Source: DATFYM01 sp035315065
Lineage (GTDB): Bacteria; Acidobacteriota; Terriglobia; UBA7540
DNA length: 24,315 bases
NCBI GenBank assembly: GCA_035315065.1
Contig: DATFYM010000150.1
Coordinates: forward strand, 1 to 24,315
Direction of reading: 5' to 3'
The position numbers were made by a program, and so were the translations under genes. Positions 19,810 through 24,315 of this stretch are shown piece after piece. A model generated the notes under the pieces. That model did no database searches, was not told where the DNA came from, and worked only from the letters and a program-made list of their open reading frames with translations. The stretch's first letter is position 1; every line of letters starts with the position of its first letter.

Positions 19810-19818
19810 TGCTACACT
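19810..19818 (+). promoter_or_regulatory. Possible extended -10 promoter of the outer-membrane protein gene
   Basis: TGCTACACT is identical to 17430-17438 and fits an extended -10 element. It lies about 160 bases before the ATG, so the second word hairpin would be transcribed as part of the 5' leader. Confidence 0.3.
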
Positions 19819-19862
19819 CAACGGTTGCGAAACACCTTCGACAAAGAGTCACAGAGACAAAA

Positions 19863-19937
19863 GATGAATGAAGAGGGATCTGGTTTTGCGTCGTTCTTCA
19901 TTCCGTCATCATTCATCGTTCCTCGTTCATCATTCGC
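19863..19937. repeat. Word hairpin (GATGAATGA type) upstream of the outer-membrane protein
   Basis: GATGAATGAAGAGG at 19863-19876 faces TCATTCCGTCATCATTCATCG and CTCGTTCATCATTCGC (19897-19937), which carry the complementary words. The arms are unequal. The word is close to that at 23226-23340. Confidence 0.6.
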
Positions 19938-19977
19938 TTCTGCTCCTTCCAATCTCAGGTACCGGAGGAAAGGCTCC

Positions 19978-20667
19978 ATGAGGGCTCACGGAATTCTGAA
20001 GGGCTTGTTGCTGGCCGCGCTGGTGGCGGTGAGCTCCGCCGCATTGTCCGCCCAGGACTACAGGGCGTTCCTGACCGTGGGCAGCTCCTCCATCTTCAAC
20101 AAGTATTCCTTCGTCGAGTACAACAATGCCTACCACTCCGACTATTCCCTCGGCCCCCAGTTTACGATCGGAGGCGAAGCGCCCCTGACTCCCGTTTTGG
20201 GCGTTGAGCTCGCTCTCGGGGTGGGACGCAATAACCTCCAGGTGGCCAACTCGAACGCAGGTACCAAGATGTCTTATGGCCTGGACAAAGAACGACTCGG
20301 CGGAAACCTCGTGGTCCACGTGCCGGTCACGTTTCTGCACGGGAAGCCTTACCTGTTGCTCGGCCCCGAGTACACCCGCCTCGCCCCGTACGGCGCCGCC
20401 GCATCGTCGTCCTCGACACCGGGTTTCCTCAACGACCCTTTTGTCTATCTCCGGGTCAACGGGAAGATGGGGTTCAACTTCGGCGGCGGGCTCGAGCTGA
20501 AGGTTCGTCCCAAGCTGGGCCTGCGACTCGAGCTTCGCGACCACATCTTCCCGGCTCCCCGTTTCGGCCTGCCCTTGACAGCCATTACCGGAGCCTACTT
20601 CCCCGTACAGGGCTCGACTAACAACGTCGAGATCTCGGTCGGGTTGGTATACCACTTTGAATTGTAA
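19978..20667 (+). CDS. Outer-membrane beta-barrel protein (small porin-like)
   Basis: A 229-residue exported protein. The signal peptide GILKGLLLAALVAVSSAALSAQ is likely cut before DYRAF. The mature part alternates polar and hydrophobic residues in many short strands (YSLGPQFTIGGEAPL, VLGVELALGVGRNNL, LGGNLVVHVPVTF, LGLRLELRDHIF) and ends VEISVGLVYHFEL. This fits an eight- or ten-strand OmpA/OmpW-like barrel with aromatic residues near the C-terminus. The function is unknown: structural, adhesive or small-solute porin. ATG 19978 is chosen because GGAGG lies nine bases upstream and the signal peptide starts there. Upstream in-frame codons are repeat DNA. It is convergent with the permease gene. 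Confidence 0.85.
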   Translation: MRAHGILKGLLLAALVAVSSAALSAQDYRAFLTVGSSSIFNKYSFVEYNNAYHSDYSLGPQFTIGGEAPLTPVLGVELALGVGRNNLQVANSNAGTKMSYGLDKERLGGNLVVHVPVTFLHGKPYLLLGPEYTRLAPYGAAASSSSTPGFLNDPFVYLRVNGKMGFNFGGGLELKVRPKLGLRLELRDHIFPAPRFGLPLTAITGAYFPVQGSTNNVEISVGLVYHFEL

Positions 20668-20682
20668 AGCGTCGGCCGAGAG

Positions 20683-20703
20683 GCGCGGGCGGGACGCTCG
20701 CGC
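20683..20703. repeat. GC-rich stem between convergent genes
   Basis: GCGCGGGC (20683-20690) can pair, with one mismatch, with GCTCGCGC (20696-20703) around GGGAC. It occupies the 52-bp gap between the two stops. It could slow RNA polymerase from either side, but no T tract follows, so it is not a classical intrinsic terminator. Confidence 0.4.
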
Positions 20704-20719
20704 TCCCAGGCAAGCACTT

Positions 20720-23191
20720 TCATTCATGACGCAAGGCGACCGTCGGCGCCACCCCGGTAGCCCGGCGGGCGGGAAAGTAAGCCGCCACGATTGCCGCCGC
20801 GACCAGGGCTGCCGGGACCGCGACGAACACCGCGGCGTCGCCGAAGCGCGCCTCGTACAGCAGCCCGGAAATAGCGCGAATCAGGCCGAGGGACACGAGC
20901 AGCCCGATCCCCGCACCCACCAGCGCCAGCCGGGCACTTTGCCGCAGGATCAGCTTGAGCACGTCGGTCGGCTCGGCCCCCAGCGCCATCCGCACGCCGA
21001 TCTCGCGCGTACGCTGGCCGACGCCGTGCGAGATGACGCCGTAAATCCCGAGCACCGCTAAAGTCAGGGCCATGCCGGCGAACACGCTGAGCCACACCAT
21101 CGCAAACCGCTGTTTGGAGATGGAAGCGCTCAGATAGTCGTCCATGGTCCGGATCGCGCCCACCGGCTGATCCTTGTCAACCGCCAGCACTTCGTGGCGC
21201 ACTGCGGAAGCGAGGCTCGCAGGTGCAATGGCCGTCCGCACGACCAAGGCCATGTAATAACCGTGAAAGAGCGGGTAGGGTTGCAGAAACGACGTGTAGA
21301 CGTCAGGGCCAGCCGTCTGGTCCAAGGCATCGTAACGAACGTCTCCCACCACTCCGATCACTTGGAGCCATACGGGTGGGGCGGGAGGATCCATAAAGTT
21401 AATGCGGCTGCCGATGGGGTCACGACCGGGGAAGAAGCGGCGGGCCATCGTCTCATTAATGACGGCCACGCCCGAGTACCGCTGGTCGTCCTCCTCGCTG
21501 AAAAACCGGCCCTTCAGCAACTGAATACTCATCGTCCGAAAGAAGCTGGGAGTTACCACGTGGTACGAGGCAATCGGACGCTCTGACGGAGGCACTTCCG
21601 GTCGCCCCTCGATGTTAAACGTGTAGCTACCAACGCCGCCACCGAAAGGGAGGCTGTCGATGCCGCCCGCCGACGTTACGCCGGGAAGCGCCTCCACGCG
21701 ATGCCAGACTTCCCTGAAAAAGTTCAGCCGCAGGGTCCGGTCGGGGTACCTCTCCGGGCTTAATCTGACCCTGACCGTGAGCAGATGATGCGGATCGAAC
21801 CCCGGATTGACCGCCCGGAGCCGGACGAAACTCCTCATCATCAGGCCGGCGCCGATCAGCAGTACGAAGGAGAGTGCGACCTCACTCACCACCAGCAGGT
21901 TGCGGAGGTGCAGCCGTCCGAAGCCGCCCGCCGCTGCCGGACTCCCCTCCTTCAACGCTTCGGTCAGATTGGGTTTGGAAGCCTGGAGCGCGGGGGCCAG
22001 ACCGAAAACAACTCCGGTCAGAACCGCCACGAGCAGCGTGAAAGCCAACACGCGACCGTCCACCACCGACTGGGCTAGGCGCGGGATCGTCGCCGGGCTC
22101 AACTGGATCAATAGCCGGGTCCCGCCGTAAGCCAACGCCAAGCCCAGGACGCCGCCTACCAGCGCCAAGAGCACGCTTTCGGTGAGAAGCTGGCGCAGGA
22201 GGCGGGGACGGCTGGCTCCGAGCGCCGAGCGAATGGCGATTTCTCTTTGGCGCGCCACGGACCGCGCCAGCAGAAGATTTGCCGCATTGGCGCAGCCGAT
22301 CGCCAGCACGAAGGCAACCGCCACCAGCAGGATCAGAAGAGCCTCCCGAATCTTGCCAGTGAACTGCGTCTCGAGTCGCACCACGGTCACACCCCAGTCT
22401 TTGTTGGTTTCCGGGTACTCCTGCTCCAGCCGGGCATTGATGGTGTCCAGATTGGCCTGGGCCTCCTGGAGCGACACACCGGGCCGTAGCTGCCCCAAGA
22501 TCTCGAGAGACAACGCACTGCGAGAGTTGATGTCCATGCCCAATATTTTCCCCGATTTGAGATCCAGAGGAAGCCAGACATCGGGCGGGCTGGAATGGAC
22601 CCCTCCACGAAGATCGAAGAAGGGCGGGTAGTCGAAACGTGGCGGCATGATCCCTGCCACCATGTAGGGAGCCCCTTCGAGCGTGATCGATTTCCCCACC
22701 AGGGTCGGGTCGGAGCCGAAGCGGCGCTGCCACAGCGCGTGGCTCATCAGCGCGACGTGATCGTGGCCCGGGCTCTCTTCCTCGGCCAGGAAAGCACGCC
22801 CCAGGTCAGCCTGCACTCCCAGGAGGGGAAATAAGCTCGGCGTGACGAACATGCCGTGGAGTTGCTCCGGATCGCCCCGGCCCGTCAAATTGAGCGGTTG
22901 CGGAAAGAACGCCGCCATTCGTTCCAACACGGTGTTCTGCTCGCGGAGATCGGCGTAGTCCGGCGCCGAGACGTAATAGACTGGATATCCCTGGGAGAGA
23001 TTGGTTTTCCAAACCACTACCAAACGATCCGCGTCCGGGAAGGGCAAAGGGCGAAGCAAGACCGCATTCACCACGCTGAAGATGGCCGTGGTGGCGCCGA
23101 TGCCGATGGCCAAAGTAAGCACCACCAGGAGCGACAAGTACGCATCCTTGCGAAACAAGCGGATTGCGAAGCGCAGGTCGTCCCCCACCAT
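20720..23191 (-). CDS. ADOP-type ABC transporter permease (MacB/FtsX-like)
   Basis: An 823-residue inner-membrane protein with duplicated architecture: TM helix near 20-42, a MacB-type periplasmic domain (about 45-270), then three TM helices carrying the FtsX motif (REIAIRSALGASRPRLLRQLL), a TM at about 435-458, a second periplasmic domain, and a final three-helix FtsX unit (TREIGVRMALGAEPTDVLKL). It ends RRATGVAPTVALRHE. Such two-domain permeases are numerous in Acidobacteriota and are thought to work with a separate ATPase in mechanotransmission or export, not necessarily transport. No ATPase or membrane-fusion gene is in the window. ATG 23189-23191 lacks a Shine-Dalgarno sequence, and a word hairpin begins 34 bases upstream, so its promoter must be short or overlap the repeat. 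Confidence 0.93.
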   Translation of the reverse strand: MVGDDLRFAIRLFRKDAYLSLLVVLTLAIGIGATTAIFSVVNAVLLRPLPFPDADRLVVVWKTNLSQGYPVYYVSAPDYADLREQNTVLERMAAFFPQPLNLTGRGDPEQLHGMFVTPSLFPLLGVQADLGRAFLAEEESPGHDHVALMSHALWQRRFGSDPTLVGKSITLEGAPYMVAGIMPPRFDYPPFFDLRGGVHSSPPDVWLPLDLKSGKILGMDINSRSALSLEILGQLRPGVSLQEAQANLDTINARLEQEYPETNKDWGVTVVRLETQFTGKIREALLILLVAVAFVLAIGCANAANLLLARSVARQREIAIRSALGASRPRLLRQLLTESVLLALVGGVLGLALAYGGTRLLIQLSPATIPRLAQSVVDGRVLAFTLLVAVLTGVVFGLAPALQASKPNLTEALKEGSPAAAGGFGRLHLRNLLVVSEVALSFVLLIGAGLMMRSFVRLRAVNPGFDPHHLLTVRVRLSPERYPDRTLRLNFFREVWHRVEALPGVTSAGGIDSLPFGGGVGSYTFNIEGRPEVPPSERPIASYHVVTPSFFRTMSIQLLKGRFFSEEDDQRYSGVAVINETMARRFFPGRDPIGSRINFMDPPAPPVWLQVIGVVGDVRYDALDQTAGPDVYTSFLQPYPLFHGYYMALVVRTAIAPASLASAVRHEVLAVDKDQPVGAIRTMDDYLSASISKQRFAMVWLSVFAGMALTLAVLGIYGVISHGVGQRTREIGVRMALGAEPTDVLKLILRQSARLALVGAGIGLLVSLGLIRAISGLLYEARFGDAAVFVAVPAALVAAAIVAAYFPARRATGVAPTVALRHE

Positions 23192-23225
23192 GTACTCTAT
23201 TAACGATAACAGATTTTCAAAAAGA

Positions 23226-23340
23226 GAATGATGAATGCTGAATGCTGAATGATGAATGATGAATGATGAATGATATGAATGATGAACAAAAGGAAGGCCC
23301 TTTCTTCGTTCTTCTGTTCATCATTCATCATTCATCATTT
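23226..23340. repeat. Heptamer-word hairpin repeat (GAATGAT/GAATGCT)
   Basis: The left arm 23226-23286 consists of about eight GAATGAT or GAATGCT heptamers with slippage near the end. The right arm 23317-23340 is the complement (TTCATCATTCATCATTCATC). The 30-base tip AAAGGAAGGCCCTTTCTT is itself partly self-complementary. It fills the gap between the permease and CoA-binding genes. Confidence 0.85.
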
Positions 23341-23342
23341 CT

Positions 23343-23364
23343 TCTAGCCCCTAGCCCTAGCCCC
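23343..23364 (-). repeat. Short CTAGCCC word array at the 3' end of the CoA-binding gene
   Basis: TAGCCCC, TAGCCC and TAGCCCC are tandem here. On the minus strand they read GGGGCTAGGGCTAG, and the first TAG (23357-23359) is the stop codon of the CoA-binding protein gene. Confidence 0.75.
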
Positions 23365-23824
23365 AGTTCTTCCCCAGCTTCCGGAAGAAGCCGTGAAACC
23401 GGTGGAAGAACGACGCGCGGGGCAGGAACATGTACGGACAATAGCCCGCTACCAGGCGCATCCCGTGCTCCCGGCAGAAGTCCACCGCCGCCGGGCTCAC
23501 GGCTCCCGGGCCCGCCCCGCGATGCAGCCAGACGCGGTTGATCCCCGCCTCGGCGCAATCGTGGACCACGCCCTCGCTCTGGTCCGCCGCCGTCATCACC
23601 AGCGCGCCCTCCACCGGCGGCTGCACGTCCTGCAAGCGGGCGAAGCAGCGCGCGCCGTCTACTTCCGCCAGGTTGGGATTCACCGGCACCACGTCGTAGC
23701 CGCGCTGGCGCAGTTCGTTGTACATGTAGCGGGAGAAGTCCTTGGGATTCCTCGACAACCCCACCAGCGCCAGCCGCTTGTGCGCCAGAAAGTCGTCGGC
23801 GTTTTCGCGTACTTGTGGTAACAT
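23357..23824 (-). CDS. CoA-binding domain protein (YccU-like)
   Basis: A 155-residue cytoplasmic protein with a single CoA-binding Rossmann-like domain. The N-terminal strand-turn RLALVGLSRNPKDFSRYM, with the helix YNELRQRGYDVVPVNPN, is the nucleotide-contact region. VEGALVMTAADQSEGVV and INRVWLHRGA continue the fold, and AGYCPYMFLP closes it. The family is related to the CoA-binding part of succinyl-CoA synthetase alpha and is mostly uncharacterised, with roles suggested in acyl-CoA or persulfide handling. ATG 23822-23824 has AGGAGG six bases upstream and is preferred to the ATG 36 bases before it. The C-terminal FFHRFHGFFRKLGKNWG is basic-aromatic, and its last codons touch the CTAGCCC repeat. 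Confidence 0.9.
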   Translation of the reverse strand: MLPQVRENADDFLAHKRLALVGLSRNPKDFSRYMYNELRQRGYDVVPVNPNLAEVDGARCFARLQDVQPPVEGALVMTAADQSEGVVHDCAEAGINRVWLHRGAGPGAVSPAAVDFCREHGMRLVAGYCPYMFLPRASFFHRFHGFFRKLGKNWG

Positions 23825-23855
23825 ATGTAGCCTCCTATACTGGTCTACTCCATTA

Positions 23856-23959
23856 AACACAGAGACACGGAGACACAGAGAGGAGAACCAGAATCACAGG
23901 AAGGTGTGGTCTGTTTCCCGACGCATCCCATTGTCTCTGTGCCTCTGTGTCTCTGTGTT
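23856..23959. repeat. Octamer-word hairpin repeat (ACACAGAG/ACACGGAG)
   Basis: The left arm 23856-23881 is three ACACAGAG or ACACGGAG octamers. The right arm 23933-23959 is the complementary CTCTGTGC/CTCTGTGT series. The tip is about 50 bases. It lies between the oxidoreductase stop and the start of the CoA-binding gene. Confidence 0.87.
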
Positions 23960-23997
23960 GGAAGCTCCCTCGCAATTGCTTCAGAGCTTCCATATCC

Positions 23998-24315
23998 TCA
24001 CGCTTCCCGGGCCGTGCCGCTGCCCTCGTCCCAGACCATCTTCTTGCCGCTGCGATAGGAGAGGTTCACCATGTGGCCGGCGGCGGCGGCATGGTGGCCG
24101 ACCTCGGCGTTCTCGGAGCACGGTTGGCGCGAACGCACGCACTCAAAGAACTCCGCCATGTGTACAGGAACCGCGTCGGTCGGATCGTTGATGGAAGAGC
24201 CTTCCCACTTCGAGCTGGGTTGCGCCTCGGCGCGGTGGTTGCCTTCGGCCCAGAACTGGTCCTGCGTCGCTTTGGGCCAGCTATCGATCGAGTACTGGTA
24301 GCCCTCGCGATGTTT
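23998..24315 (-). CDS. Gfo/Idh/MocA-family oxidoreductase, C-terminal fragment (cut by window edge)
   Basis: An open frame with no start inside the window encodes the last 105 residues of a protein. The segment QPSSKWEGSSINDPTDAVPVHMAEFFECVRSR, followed by ENAEVGHHAAAAGHMVNLSYR, fits the C-terminal end of Gfo/Idh/MocA sugar dehydrogenase-like proteins (GH109-like relatives), where a short helix and HH-containing helix close the alpha/beta domain. Such enzymes are NAD(P)-dependent and act on sugars or sugar-derived substrates, but the Rossmann domain that would confirm this lies beyond 24315. The TGA is at 23998-24000. The gene runs toward the CoA-binding gene on the same strand, with a 173-bp gap containing the octamer hairpin. 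Confidence 0.8.
   Translation of the reverse strand, partial: KHREGYQYSIDSWPKATQDQFWAEGNHRAEAQPSSKWEGSSINDPTDAVPVHMAEFFECVRSRQPCSENAEVGHHAAAAGHMVNLSYRSGKKMVWDEGSGTAREA

Larger units (their letters stand above)
19574..19977. other. Divergent intergenic region with decayed word hairpins
   Basis: This 404-bp gap between the cytochrome (minus) and the outer-membrane protein (plus) has no credible gene. It holds two imperfect inverted-word repeats, listed separately, and a promoter-like nonamer at 19810-19818. An open frame from 19825 enters the outer-membrane protein in phase, but its codons come from the repeat (for example MNEEGSGF), so it is a false extension. Confidence 0.7.

Noticed and set aside
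19825..19977. N-terminal extension of the outer-membrane protein
   Set aside because: The codons derive from the GATGAATGA hairpin; the signal peptide and a GGAGG site mark ATG 19978 as the start.
23226..23340. CRISPR array
   Set aside because: The repeat period is seven bases without spacers, and the arms are inverted, not direct repeats separated by unique sequence.

Overview
The window is GC-rich, densely coded bacterial DNA that most likely comes from an Acidobacteriota genome. The basis is family content, not a search: a ~1190-residue Oar-like TonB-dependent receptor with an N-terminal carboxypeptidase-regulatory-like domain, a stand-alone two-FtsX-domain (ADOP-type) ABC permease, a very large PAS-repeat histidine kinase, and a Gfo/Idh/MocA oxidoreductase. 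No rRNA, tRNA, CRISPR array, transposase or phage gene was seen.

Layout. 1-439 has no convincing gene; it holds copy A of a candidate structured RNA element (5-145) and an AT-rich patch. 440-7925 (minus) is a signalling operon: a REC + 9 PAS + 2 GAF histidine kinase, then a REC-HDOD regulator, then a short receiver protein whose start overlaps the previous stop (ATGA). 7926-8384 holds copy B of the candidate RNA (8114-8248), upstream of the TonB-dependent receptor (8385-11966, plus), which ends at a clear intrinsic terminator (12012-12040). Next come, all minus, a CPBP-family membrane protease (12108-12941), an uncharacterised conserved protein (13055-14029), a VapB-like antitoxin without an intact toxin (14140-14403) and uvrA (14481-17315). 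Divergent from uvrA is a secreted alpha/beta-hydrolase (17472-19196), convergent with a small cytochrome c (19232-19573, minus). A beta-barrel outer-membrane protein (19978-20667, plus) converges on the ABC permease (20720-23191, minus). A CoA-binding-domain protein (23357-23824, minus) and the C-terminal 105 residues of a Gfo/Idh/MocA oxidoreductase (23998-24315, minus, cut by the window edge) complete it.

The kinase and two regulators form one phosphosignalling module. The receptor, hydrolase, cytochrome, barrel and permease are envelope functions; uvrA is housekeeping repair. The rest show no obvious shared pathway.

Two signals go beyond ordinary genes. First, copies A and B are diverged homologues about 8 kb apart, and a stem changes in sequence but keeps its pairing around a conserved loop. 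Second, many gaps contain large imperfect hairpins whose arms are tandem 7- or 8-base words, with a different word at each site. These arrays supply the stop codons of three genes and have entered uvrA in frame.
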